64,000 bases of DNA from assembly GCF_014235875.1 (NCBI RefSeq), contig NZ_JACJUK010000005.1, forward strand, positions 248,001-312,000, in the 5' to 3' direction. Below, piece after piece: positions 36,370 to 44,537 of the stretch. Positions within the stretch are counted from its first letter, which is position 1, and every line of letters starts with the position of its first letter. Under the pieces are notes generated by a model that did not search any database, was not told the DNA's origin, and worked only from the letters and a program-made list of their open reading frames with translations. Both the position numbers and the translations under genes were made by a program. Source of the DNA: Croceivirga lutea. Lineage in GTDB: Bacteria > Bacteroidota > Bacteroidia > Flavobacteriales > Flavobacteriaceae.

Positions 36370-37602
36370 TTAATCTTCAAACTCTGACTTTAGAATACGC
36401 ACAACCTCCTCTACAGTTTCCACTTCAAGGTCTGTACGTTTAACTAAATCTTCAACGTCTAATTCAAGAACACTTCTTGCAGTATCTAAACCAATCTTCT
36501 TGAATTCTTCTATAATCCACACATCTATTTCATCAGAAAACTCTGTCAACTCAACGTCTTCTTCAACACCTTCTCTGAAGACATCAATTTCATAACCGGT
36601 TAATTGACCTGCTAAACGTATGTTATGACCACCTCGACCAATTGCTTTAGAAACCTCTTCAGGCTTTAAATACACTTGAGCGGTCATTTTATCATCATCT
36701 AATTTAACTGATGTTACTCTTGCTGGACTCAACGCTCTTGTTACTAACAATTGCGGATTGTTGGTCCAATTTATAACATCTATATTTTCATTACCCAATT
36801 CTCTTACGATACCGTGAATTCTAGAACCTTTCATACCCACACACGCACCTACAGGGTCTATTCTATCGTCATAAGAGTCTACGGCAACCTTTGCTTTTTC
36901 TCCTGGAATACGCACCGCCTTTTTGATTGTTATTAAACCATCAAAAACTTCTGGTATTTCTTGGAAAAATAATTGTTCTAAAAATTTAGGTGCAGTTCTA
37001 GACATAATTATTGCTGGTTTAGCACCCTTAAGCTCTACACTCTCAATAATACCACGAACATTATCTCCTTTTCTGAAGAAATCTGAAGGAATTTGTTTGT
37101 CTTTTGGCAAAATTATTTCATTGCCTTCATCATCTAATAAAATAATTGCTTTGTGGCGAATATGATGAACCTCAGCAGTATAAATTTCTCCTTCTAAATC
37201 TTTAAACTGCTTGTAAATAGTTGTATTGTCATGCTCATGAATTTTAGCAATTAAGTTTTGTCTTAATGCTAAAATTGCACGTCTACCTAAGTCAAAAAGT
37301 TTTACTTCTTCTGAAACATCTTCTCCGACCTCAAAATCTGGCTCTATTTTTCTTGCTTCTGTTAATGAAATCTCTTCATTTGGTTCTTCCACCTCACCGT
37401 CTTCAACAACAACACGGTTTCTCCAAATTTCTAAATCTCCTTTATCTGGATTTATAATAATGTCAAAGTTCTCATCTGAACCAAATTTCTTTTTTAACGC
37501 ATTACGAAACACTTCTTCTAAAATTGCCATTAGCGTTACCCTGTCAATAAACTTATCATCCTTAAATTCTGAAAAGGATTCTATAAGGGCTAAATTTTCC
37601 AT
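36370..37602 (-). CDS. nusA: Transcription termination/antitermination factor NusA
   Basis: NusA binds RNA polymerase and modulates pausing, termination and antitermination. The 410 residues include the N-terminal polymerase-binding domain (LIESFSEFKDDKFIDRVTLMAILEEVFRNALKKKFG), an S1 domain near IYTAEVHHIRHKAIILL, and the KH1/KH2 pair with GACVGMKGSRIHGIVRELGNE and AIGRGGHNIRLAGQLTGYEIDV. The C-terminus is a short acidic tail without the two acidic repeats of the E. coli protein. It is 13 bases after rimP and 40 bases before infB. Confidence 0.97.
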   Translation of the reverse strand: MENLALIESFSEFKDDKFIDRVTLMAILEEVFRNALKKKFGSDENFDIIINPDKGDLEIWRNRVVVEDGEVEEPNEEISLTEARKIEPDFEVGEDVSEEVKLFDLGRRAILALRQNLIAKIHEHDNTTIYKQFKDLEGEIYTAEVHHIRHKAIILLDDEGNEIILPKDKQIPSDFFRKGDNVRGIIESVELKGAKPAIIMSRTAPKFLEQLFFQEIPEVFDGLITIKKAVRIPGEKAKVAVDSYDDRIDPVGACVGMKGSRIHGIVRELGNENIDVINWTNNPQLLVTRALSPARVTSVKLDDDKMTAQVYLKPEEVSKAIGRGGHNIRLAGQLTGYEIDVFREGVEEDVELTEFSDEIDVWIIEEFKKIGLDTARSVLELDVEDLVKRTDLEVETVEEVVRILKSEFED

Positions 37603-37615
37603 TCTTTTATTCCAG

Positions 37616-38077
37616 TTAAAATTTTAAAACAACTTTTGCTTCTATTACTTCAGAAAAAGATATTACTTCTTTTTTCTGAACTGTATGCTTTCCTTTACCA
37701 ATAGGTTTAGGTTCACGAGCTTTCCACTCTAACGTCAAATTCTCATCATTTGCCGCAGTTAAAGTACCCTCTAATTCCCCATCTTGGGTTTTAACCTTTA
37801 ATTTTCGACCAATATTTTTCTTGTATTGCCTTGGCAATTCTAATGGAGAACTTGCTCCAGCCGATGTAACCTCTAAAGAGAAATCTTGTTCTTCCCTATC
37901 CAGGTTATGTTCAATAGCTCTACTTATAGCCATACAATCTTCTAAACTTACTCCAGTATCACCATCCAAAACAACTTTAATTTTATTATCTGGCGATACT
38001 TTAAAATCTATTAGAAATAGCTCATCTTTTTCTTCTAGAGCTTTTTCCAATAATTCATAAGCTTTTTCTTTCAACAT
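37616..38077 (-). CDS. rimP: Ribosome maturation factor RimP
   Basis: RimP is needed for 30S subunit maturation. The protein begins [16 protein letters not shown] at the ATG at 38077 and has 153 residues. A longer reading from 38089 would need a TTG start inside a leader region. Motifs include [40 protein letters not shown] and the family signature [29 protein letters not shown]. It is the first gene of rimP-nusA-infB. A perfect 10-bp hairpin lies 15 bases upstream of the start. Confidence 0.95.
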   Translation of the reverse strand: MLKEKAYELLEKALEEKDELFLIDFKVSPDNKIKVVLDGDTGVSLEDCMAISRAIEHNLDREEQDFSLEVTSAGASSPLELPRQYKKNIGRKLKVKTQDGELEGTLTAANDENLTLEWKAREPKPIGKGKHTVQKKEVISFSEVIEAKVVLKF

Positions 38078-38092
38078 AAAATTATTCAATAA

Positions 38093-38117
38093 AAGAGGGG
38101 ACTCAGGGTCCCCTCTT
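38093..38117 (-). promoter_or_regulatory. Leader hairpin upstream of rimP (possible attenuator)
   Basis: The arms AAGAGGGGAC and GTCCCCTCTT are exact inverted repeats of ten bases around a five-base loop. On the minus strand the stem is followed by a short T-run and by the rimP start 15 bases on. It lies downstream of a good -7 element (38144-38151), so it would be in the 5' leader of rimP-nusA-infB. It could be an attenuator, a NusA target or a ribosome-access element. A terminator of the upstream tRNA is less likely, since that gene has its own. Confidence 0.6.
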
Positions 38118-38143
38118 GAATATTTTTTATTCTTTCAGTGATG

Positions 38144-38174
38144 CAAATATACAACAACTTGTGCTGCAATCCAA
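38144..38174 (-). promoter_or_regulatory. Candidate promoter of rimP-nusA-infB
   Basis: The minus strand contains TATATTTG (38144-38151), an exact -7 element. At a spacing of 19 bases there is TTGG, one base from the TTTG consensus. The predicted leader of about 60 bases contains the hairpin at 38093-38117. It lies downstream of the tRNA-Gln terminator, so the operon does not depend on read-through from the tRNA. Confidence 0.5.
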
Positions 38175-38191
38175 TACACTGGTAAGGAAAC

Positions 38192-38219
38192 AAAAATCCC
38201 AGCAATTGCTGGGATTTTT
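38192..38219 (-). terminator. Intrinsic terminator after tRNA-Gln
   Basis: A perfect 28-base palindrome (AAAAATCCCAGCAATTGC and its complement) forms a GC-containing stem flanked by A and T runs, so it can act on both strands. It begins four bases past the tRNA 3' end on the minus strand. Confidence 0.85.
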
Positions 38220-38222
38220 TCG

Positions 38223-38294
38223 TTGGCCCACTAGGACTCGAACCTAGAATGACGGTACCAAAAACCGGAGTGTTGCCAATTACACCATGGGCCA
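38223..38294 (-). tRNA. tRNA-Gln (UUG anticodon)
   Basis: The 72-base gene folds as a cloverleaf. The acceptor stem TGGCCCA pairs perfectly with TGGGCCA, the D arm contains AATTGGCAACA, and the anticodon loop is TTTTGGT with anticodon TTG, which reads CAA/CAG. The T arm is CTAGGTTCGAGTCCTAG. U1-A72 at the acceptor end fits a glutamine tRNA. The discriminator is A and the 3' CCA is not encoded. A promoter lies upstream and a strong terminator immediately downstream. Confidence 0.95.
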
Positions 38295-38323
38295 ATACCA
38301 AAGCATTTCCGCTTTTGAGCGTG

Positions 38324-38355
38324 CAAATTTAATACAAACAAGTTTTACCTACAAA
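38324..38355 (-). promoter_or_regulatory. Promoter of tRNA-Gln
   Basis: On the minus strand a TTTG (38352-38355) is followed after 20 bases by TAAATTTG (38324-38331), both matching the Bacteroidota -33/-7 elements. The predicted start is about 20 bases before the tRNA. Confidence 0.6.
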
Positions 38356-38395
38356 TTTATTTAATAGCTTATTTAAAACTTTCTAATTTTAACCT

Positions 38396-38430
38396 TTTGC
38401 CAAAATCGGTTATTTAATGTATAGATTTTG
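38396..38430 (+). promoter_or_regulatory. Possible promoter of the DUF2723 gene
   Basis: A TTTG (38396-38399) is followed by TATAGATTTTG (38420-38430), which has one base more than TAnnTTTG. The spacing is 20 bases to the TATA. It lies about 35 bases upstream of the start codon at 38466. The match is imperfect. Confidence 0.35.
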
Positions 38431-38465
38431 GTAAATTCGCCGCATCTTGATTAATAAACAAGCAC

Positions 38466-41400
38466 ATGTTTGCAGACAATTTTAAAAAATGGAACACCAT
38501 TTTTGGTTGGTTTACATTTTTCATTGCCCTTATTGTTTACTTTATAACCGTTGAACCTACAGGAAGTTTTTGGGATGCTGGTGAATACATTACCACATCT
38601 GCTAAACTACAAGTTGGCCACCCCCCTGGAGCACCATTATTACAAATGATAGGTGCATTCTTTGCAATGTTTGCTTTTGGTGATACAACCAAAATAGCGT
38701 TTATGGTAAATTCAGTTTCTGTGGTTTCAAGCGCATTTGCTATTCTATTTACCTTTTGGATTATCACCAATCTATTAGAAAAACTAATCATACAGGGCAA
38801 AGAGAAAAGTAACGGACAAGCCATTGCTATTCTTGGAAGTGGTTTAGTGGGCGCTTTAGCATTTACTTTCTCAGATAGTTTTTGGTTCAATGCAGTAGAG
38901 ACTGAAGTATACGCCATGGCTAGTTTTATCATGGCTCTTTTACTCTGGTTAGGCCTAAAATGGACAGATAATTTAGATGACCCTAGAGGTAATAGATGGT
39001 TGTTATTAATTTGCTTTGTAGTGGGTCTTGTTTTTGGCATTCAGTTTATGGGCTTTTTAGCCATACCTTCTATTGGTTTGCTTTATTATTTTAAGAAAAA
39101 AGAAAAAACGACGATAAAGAATTTTCTTTTAGGCAATATTATTGTCATTGCTGTGCTTGTTCTTGTCTACAAATTCTCTTTAACCTACGTATTAAAAATA
39201 TTTGGTCTTGGTGAGGTTTTCTTTGTAAACCAAGTAGGCCTACCATTTAATTCTGGTACTATTATCGTAGGTATATTGTTTATTGCGGCATTTTATTTTG
39301 GCCTTAATTACACCCGTAAAAAAGGGTATCATACCGCAAACCTAATTGTATTATGTTTAATGTTTTTAATGCTAGGTTTTTCTTCATGGCTAATGTTACC
39401 CATAAGAGCAAATGCAAAAACCGTGGTTAATGAAAATAACCCTGAAGACGCAAGAGCATTATTAGCCTATTACAATAGAGAGCAATACCCTGGGGTTGAG
39501 AGTCCGTTTTTTGGCGCGTATTATTCAGACACCTTTGCACCGTCTGGTGATGATATTGATGATAAGCCCAAATATGAAAAAGATGAAAAATTAGGCAAAT
39601 ACGTAATCGTAAATAAATATGAAAACGCTATTCCTGGCCCTAATGACAAACATGTTGGCATAATGCCAAGAATGTGGAGCGATCAACATGCTGAAAATTA
39701 CATGCGCTATTTTGGCCGTTTGGAATACAAAATAAAACCTGCTCACATTTCTAATACAGATTTAAGAACTGCCATTCGGCAGTTTGAAGAAATGAATGCG
39801 CAAGGTAAGATTGACACCGAGCAATATATTGAATTTTTAAGAAGTTTTAGTGAATATATTGAGGTACAACCACCCACCTTGGGGGATAATATAAAATATC
39901 TTTTTGAATTTCAATGGAGCTACATGTACCTACGTTATTTTATGTGGAATTTTGTGGGTAGGCAAAATGATTTACAAGGTAGGTATGACATTAATGGAGA
40001 ATGGCGAAGTGGTATTAAATTCATAGACTCTTTCCTATTTAGAAGTCAAGATAATTTACCAAGTGAAGTCTTGGATAACAAAGCAAGAAATGTCTATTTC
40101 TTTTTGCCATTAATTCTTGGAATAATTGGCATATTCTTTCAAGTTTCTAAAAACCCAAAACAGTTTTGGGTACTATTTGTATTCTTTATTTTTACTGGCT
40201 TGGCTATTCAGTTTTACACAAATCCTTATATATTTCAGCCAAGAGAAAGAGATTATTCATTAGTAGGCTCCTTCTTTATATTTTGTTTATGGATAGGCCT
40301 AGGAGTTTATGGCTTATTTGAGGAAGCTAAAAAACTAATGAAATCAGATTTAGCGGCACCAATTACTACAGCAATCTGCCTATTAGCAGTACCCTTTTTA
40401 ATGGCTTTTCAAAACTGGGATGACCATGATAGGTCTGGCAGATATACGGCTAATAGTACAGCAAAGTCATATTTAGATTCTTGTCAAGAAGACGCAGGCG
40501 CAATTTTGTTCACTATAGGAGACAACGATACTTTTCCACTATGGTATGTTCAAGAAATTGAAAAGTATAGAACAGACGTACGCATAATTAATACCAGTTT
40601 ATTTGCTACAGATTGGTACATAGACCAAATGAAAAGACGAGCCTATGAAAGTGCGCCGATACCATCACAATTGTCACATGATAAATACAGGTATGGCACT
40701 AGAGATGCAGTTTATTATCAAGGTTTGACAGAAAACCGCTGGACTATTAAAGATTTTATGAATTGGATTGGTAGTGATAAACCGCAAACAAAATTTAAGA
40801 GCCTACTAGAGCGGCAAGGAGCAGATTTATCAGCCTATTCTGAAAGTAATTTAGACATTGTTTATTACCCTACAAATAAAATTAGAATTCCAGTAAACAA
40901 GAAGAATGTTTTAGAAAGCGGATTGGTAAAAGAAAAAGACTCTGCATTAATCTTAGACTATATTGATATTGATTTACCACAAAGTGCGTTACCAAAAAAC
41001 AGAATACTTATGTTAGATATTATTGCTAACAATGATTGGAAACGACCAATATACTTTTCTGGAGGTAGTTTTGACAATGCTGAATATATCTGGATGAAAA
41101 AGTATCTGCAAATGGATGGTTTAGTTTACAAATTAGTACCAATTAAAACTGAAAACAGAAGTTCCTATGAAATGGGTAGAATTGATACTGAACTTTGCTA
41201 TGACATTGTAAAAAAATGGCAGTGGGGTAATTCTGGTAGCAATGATATTTATCATGACCCACAAACCCGTTCACAAGGTTTAAGTTTTCGAGGAAATCTA
41301 GCGCGATTAATGGAGGAACTTATTAAAGAAGAAAAACTAGATAAAGCCAAAGATGTTATCGAAATTGCGATGACCAACTTACCAGTGGAACATTACGGTT

Positions 41401-41798
41401 TTTATGCCTTTGTAGAGCCCTTTATGGATGGTTATTATAAAGTCGGCGAAACCGAAAAGGCAAGAGTGATATTTGAGAAGTTAAAGAAAGTATATCAAGA
41501 ACGTTTAGAATATTACAGCGGTGTTCCACGAGATGAACAATACCAAAATCTTGAAGATATTATTGGTGATTTAGAAGCTTACCAACGCTTAGTGTTTTTA
41601 CTTTCAGAAAATGGAGATAATGAATACGCTGAAAAAGAGACGTTAATACTTAGAGAATATATTAATCTGTTTCAAGATTTTGTAGAGGCAGAAGACGATT
41701 ACTTAGAAGATTACCCTTCTTATGAAGACGATTCTCTAGAAGCCAGTTTTGATACCATACAACCAGTAGAAGATACTGTTTTACTAGAAGAACAATAA
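38466..41798 (+). CDS. DUF2723 (TMEM260-like) multi-pass membrane protein, putative protein O-glycosyltransferase
   Basis: The 1110-residue protein has about nine membrane helices in its first 330 residues. Further hydrophobic segments follow at about 550-570, 576-592, 598-618 and 630-650, then a soluble C-terminal domain from about 670. The family signature is at the N-terminus: PTGSFWDAGEYITTSAKLQVGHPPGAPLLQ. The human relative TMEM260 is a protein O-mannosyltransferase (GT117), so a glycosyltransferase role is plausible, but the bacterial substrate is unknown. The helical C-terminal part (about 960-1080) resembles TPR-type helices. No glycosylation gene is adjacent. It ends in a very acidic tail. 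Confidence 0.82.
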   Translation: MFADNFKKWNTIFGWFTFFIALIVYFITVEPTGSFWDAGEYITTSAKLQVGHPPGAPLLQMIGAFFAMFAFGDTTKIAFMVNSVSVVSSAFAILFTFWIITNLLEKLIIQGKEKSNGQAIAILGSGLVGALAFTFSDSFWFNAVETEVYAMASFIMALLLWLGLKWTDNLDDPRGNRWLLLICFVVGLVFGIQFMGFLAIPSIGLLYYFKKKEKTTIKNFLLGNIIVIAVLVLVYKFSLTYVLKIFGLGEVFFVNQVGLPFNSGTIIVGILFIAAFYFGLNYTRKKGYHTANLIVLCLMFLMLGFSSWLMLPIRANAKTVVNENNPEDARALLAYYNREQYPGVESPFFGAYYSDTFAPSGDDIDDKPKYEKDEKLGKYVIVNKYENAIPGPNDKHVGIMPRMWSDQHAENYMRYFGRLEYKIKPAHISNTDLRTAIRQFEEMNAQGKIDTEQYIEFLRSFSEYIEVQPPTLGDNIKYLFEFQWSYMYLRYFMWNFVGRQNDLQGRYDINGEWRSGIKFIDSFLFRSQDNLPSEVLDNKARNVYFFLPLILGIIGIFFQVSKNPKQFWVLFVFFIFTGLAIQFYTNPYIFQPRERDYSLVGSFFIFCLWIGLGVYGLFEEAKKLMKSDLAAPITTAICLLAVPFLMAFQNWDDHDRSGRYTANSTAKSYLDSCQEDAGAILFTIGDNDTFPLWYVQEIEKYRTDVRIINTSLFATDWYIDQMKRRAYESAPIPSQLSHDKYRYGTRDAVYYQGLTENRWTIKDFMNWIGSDKPQTKFKSLLERQGADLSAYSESNLDIVYYPTNKIRIPVNKKNVLESGLVKEKDSALILDYIDIDLPQSALPKNRILMLDIIANNDWKRPIYFSGGSFDNAEYIWMKKYLQMDGLVYKLVPIKTENRSSYEMGRIDTELCYDIVKKWQWGNSGSNDIYHDPQTRSQGLSFRGNLARLMEELIKEEKLDKAKDVIEIAMTNLPVEHYGFYAFVEPFMDGYYKVGETEKARVIFEKLKKVYQERLEYYSGVPRDEQYQNLEDIIGDLEAYQRLVFLLSENGDNEYAEKETLILREYINLFQDFVEAEDDYLEDYPSYEDDSLEASFDTIQPVEDTVLLEEQ

Positions 41799-41803
41799 TT
41801 TAG

Positions 41804-42100
41804 TTAAAGGTATTCGTTTAAAATTCCAATTAAGGTATTGGCGTCTTGCTCACCGCTTTGGCGCCATACCATTTCACCTCTTTTATAAATCATTAATGTT
41901 GGCAAGCCTTTAATTCTAAGCGCCTGTGATAGTTCTTTATTTTTATCGACATCTATTTTTATGACTTTACCTTTGTCACCTAAAGCGGCTGCAACATCTC
42001 TTAGAACGGGATGCATAGAAGTAGATTGTTCATTCCATTCGGCGTAGAAATCCAATAAAACTGGTATTTCTAAATCAATTAATTCACCAAATTTTGACAT
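41804..42100 (-). CDS. Thioredoxin-fold protein lacking active-site cysteines
   Basis: The 98-residue protein has the full thioredoxin fold pattern: VLLDFYAEWNEQSTSMHP, a central KVIKIDVDKN, and the cis-proline motif KGLPTLMIYKRGE (P67). The usual WCGPC is replaced by W22-N23-E24-Q25-S26, and the protein has no cysteine at all. It therefore cannot perform disulfide exchange and is more likely a structural or binding protein. There is no signal peptide. It is convergent with the DUF2723 gene (5 bases) and has a good -7 promoter element upstream. Confidence 0.88.
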   Translation of the reverse strand: MSKFGELIDLEIPVLLDFYAEWNEQSTSMHPVLRDVAAALGDKGKVIKIDVDKNKELSQALRIKGLPTLMIYKRGEMVWRQSGEQDANTLIGILNEYL

Positions 42101-42122
42101 AGATTAGGCTTATATTACTACT

Positions 42123-42130
42123 CAAATGTA
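42123..42130 (-). promoter_or_regulatory. -7 promoter element of the thioredoxin-like gene
   Basis: The minus strand reads TACATTTG, an exact TAnnTTTG match, 22 bases before the start codon. The expected -33 TTTG is absent at 19 bases (A-rich sequence there). Confidence 0.4.
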
Positions 42131-42364
42131 ACAAAATTTGTTAAACTCATTTTACTCAAATCTGTTGGTAAAGAGACAATGAGCATTGATTGACTAAAGC
42201 AATAGTCAAAATTTTTGAATTTACTAGAACTTTTGAATTCTCAATACAGCACACAAGACTTTGAAAATCAAATAATTTCAAATTGATTCTAAGTAGATAA
42301 CTTACAACAAGTTAAATTCTAGTTAAACCTGAAAATAGCGAATTTTGGGGCTTCACTAAAAATA

Positions 42365-42389
42365 AAAAAATATGGTATTCCTATTTTTT
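42365..42389 (-). terminator. Weak A/T-rich hairpin, possible terminator of the metallophosphoesterase gene
   Basis: The arms AAAAAATA and TATTTTTT enclose a short GG/CC step. The stem is nearly all A-T pairs, so it is a poor terminator. It lies 44 bases past the stop at 42433. Confidence 0.3.
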
Positions 42390-42432
42390 AAACTGCTATC
42401 CAAGTATGCGTACTACTAAATTAAATAGGTTT

Positions 42433-43665
42433 TTAGGCTTCACTTTTACGTAAAGTAATAACAGTAATTTCGGGTAAAATTCCTACTCTACCAGGATACC
42501 CAATAAAACCAAAACCACGGTTTACGTTTATAAATTGCCCCATTTCCTTATAAATTCCGGCCCAATATTTATAACGCCATTTTACAGGACTCCATTTTAT
42601 AAATCCAGGAATTTCCACACCAAATTGCATTCCGTGGGTGTGGCCACTTAAAGTTAAATGAAAATGGTAATCATCACTAACTACGACATCCTCCCAATGA
42701 GAAGGGTCATGGCTCATTAAAATTTTAAAGTCATCTTTGGCAACCCCTTTTTTTGCTTTTTGCAAATCTCCAGCTTTCTTAAAACGACCTCTACCCCAAT
42801 TTTCAACACCAAGTAGGGCTATTCTTTGTCCATTTTTTTCTAAAAATCTGTTTTCATCTAAAAGCAAATCAAAGCCCATTTTACGTTGCAAACTTTTTAA
42901 TTCTTTAAGGTTTTGAGCTTTAGCTTCTTTGGTGGGCCATTCTGCATAATCTCCATAATCATGGTTACCTAAAATAGAAAACACGCCATCTTTGGCTCTA
43001 AGCTTTGAAAATGTATCTGCCCATGGTCGTAGCTCTTCAGTTCTATCATTTACAATGTCACCAGTAAACAAAATAACATCACTATTTTGTTTGTTTACCA
43101 AATCTACACCGTAAGCTACTTTTTCTTTATCATCAAAACTTCCACTGTGAATGTCAGAAATCTGAGTAATTTGATAACCATCAAAAGCATCTGGCAAATC
43201 ATCAAAGGTTAAATCATATTTAAACACCTGGTAATTATACTTACCCTTATACATTCCGTAAAGAAGTGCCCCAAAAGGTAAAGAAGCTACACCTAGTGCA
43301 ATGGTGCTTATAAATTTTCTTCTAGAGGGAAAAAATTTAGTGCTCTCTTCTGAAACCCCTGCTACTTTATTGTACCCAAAAACAGATAATCTAAAAACAT
43401 CTTCGGGAAGTAAAAAAACACTTAAAAAAAGTGCAAATAGTAAAAATGCAAAAAACACACCCCCCGCAAAGGTAATTTGCCCGCGCATAGCTGTGTCTGG
43501 GTTTGCAGTAATCACTTTTACAAACAAAAAAGCCCAAGCACCAAAAAATGCAAGTGCGTATGCCCAATGCACCAAAACACTTTTAAACAAGGTTTTAAAT
43601 GCTTGAAACCCATAAAAGGCAAATGCAAAATAAAATATAGAAAAAATTAGTATTAACCGGGTCAT
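42433..43665 (-). CDS. Membrane-anchored metallophosphoesterase
   Basis: The 410-residue protein has an N-terminal region with about four hydrophobic helices (to residue ~135), then a calcineurin-like phosphoesterase domain. Metal-ligand motifs are complete: QISDIHSGSF, LFTGDIVNDR, LGNHDYGDY, ILMSHDPSHW and SGHTHGMQFG. The architecture resembles membrane phosphoesterases of the YkuE/YaeI type, whose substrates are often phospholipid-related, but the substrate here is not known. It lies 55 bases before cutC in the same direction and the two may be co-transcribed. Confidence 0.88.
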   Translation of the reverse strand: MTRLILIFSIFYFAFAFYGFQAFKTLFKSVLVHWAYALAFFGAWAFLFVKVITANPDTAMRGQITFAGGVFFAFLLFALFLSVFLLPEDVFRLSVFGYNKVAGVSEESTKFFPSRRKFISTIALGVASLPFGALLYGMYKGKYNYQVFKYDLTFDDLPDAFDGYQITQISDIHSGSFDDKEKVAYGVDLVNKQNSDVILFTGDIVNDRTEELRPWADTFSKLRAKDGVFSILGNHDYGDYAEWPTKEAKAQNLKELKSLQRKMGFDLLLDENRFLEKNGQRIALLGVENWGRGRFKKAGDLQKAKKGVAKDDFKILMSHDPSHWEDVVVSDDYHFHLTLSGHTHGMQFGVEIPGFIKWSPVKWRYKYWAGIYKEMGQFINVNRGFGFIGYPGRVGILPEITVITLRKSEA

Positions 43666-43720
43666 TCAAAAAATTTTTACAAAATTATTGTAAATACTTC
43701 TCTAGCAGCCTGTTTTAGAT

Positions 43721-44440
43721 TTATTTAACTGCCTCTACTATTTGACGAATAGTTTCCAAATTGGTTACAGCCACTTTGTTTTCCACTAAATGTTTACTAG
43801 AATTCATAGTTATTTTATTCTCCAGCTTTACGGGATAGCCAAAGGAAGTTCCTGACAAATGAATAGCTTTAAATCCTGCTTTTTTAAACTTATTAATATT
43901 AGAATAGTTAACTCCGCCACCTGGCATAAGTGTAACCTGTGTTTGTTGCTGCCAATTGGATAAATTCAACAAACCATTTTCAGCACTATTTTTTCCTCCT
44001 GAAGACAAAACCGTTTTAACCCCAATTGCTTTCAACTTTTTCAACGCATCAGTGGGCTGAATAACCCAATCAAATGCGCGGTGAAACGTAAAATGCATTT
44101 GTCCAGATTTCTCTACTAATTTTTGAGTTGTAGCTAAATCAATCTCATCTGAATTTATTAAGGCTCCAGAAACAATACCATCAACTCCAATTTCATTACA
44201 AAAAGAAATATTTCGAAGCATAACCTCTAATTCTAAAGATGAATAGGTAAAATGACCACTTCTGGGTCGAATTAAAACATGAACAGGAATTGATAATTTT
44301 TCTCTAACTAATGCTATAGTTCCGAGAGAAGGTGTAATACCGCCAACGCCCAATTCTGAACATAACTCAATACGGTCTGCCCCGGCCTTTTCAGCATTTA
44401 ATGCAGATTCTAAACTATTTGCGCAGACCTCAACAATCAT
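43721..44440 (-). CDS. cutC: CutC family protein
   Basis: The 239-residue cytoplasmic TIM-barrel protein starts MIVEVCANSLESALNAEKAGADRIELCSELGVGG, which is the family signature, and contains VHVLIRPRSGHFTYS, THFHRAFDW-like FTFHRAFDWV, and LSSGGKNSAENG with MPGGGVN. The family was named for a proposed role in copper homeostasis in E. coli, which has been questioned. The function here is not certain. The gene is upstream of the metallophosphoesterase and divergent from the glycosylasparaginase-type gene. Confidence 0.93.
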   Translation of the reverse strand: MIVEVCANSLESALNAEKAGADRIELCSELGVGGITPSLGTIALVREKLSIPVHVLIRPRSGHFTYSSLELEVMLRNISFCNEIGVDGIVSGALINSDEIDLATTQKLVEKSGQMHFTFHRAFDWVIQPTDALKKLKAIGVKTVLSSGGKNSAENGLLNLSNWQQQTQVTLMPGGGVNYSNINKFKKAGFKAIHLSGTSFGYPVKLENKITMNSSKHLVENKVAVTNLETIRQIVEAVK

Positions 44441-44537
44441 TTTAATAGCGTTCTATGAATGCAATGTAAGAATTCACATTTTTAAAAAAATTATTTTCAT
44501 CCTAAAAGTGTAACTTGAAAAATATAAAACCAGCAGC

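Larger units (their letters stand above)
42101..42432. other. Gene-free intergenic stretch of 332 bases
   Basis: It holds the thioredoxin promoter element at its left end and a weak A/T-rich hairpin near its right end. I see no ORF of note, RNA gene, or repeat in the rest, which is about three-quarters A and T. Confidence 0.6.

Noticed and set aside
38086-38301. Minus-strand open frame of 71 codons
   Set aside because: It covers the tRNA-Gln gene, its terminator and the rimP leader; these structured elements explain the sequence.
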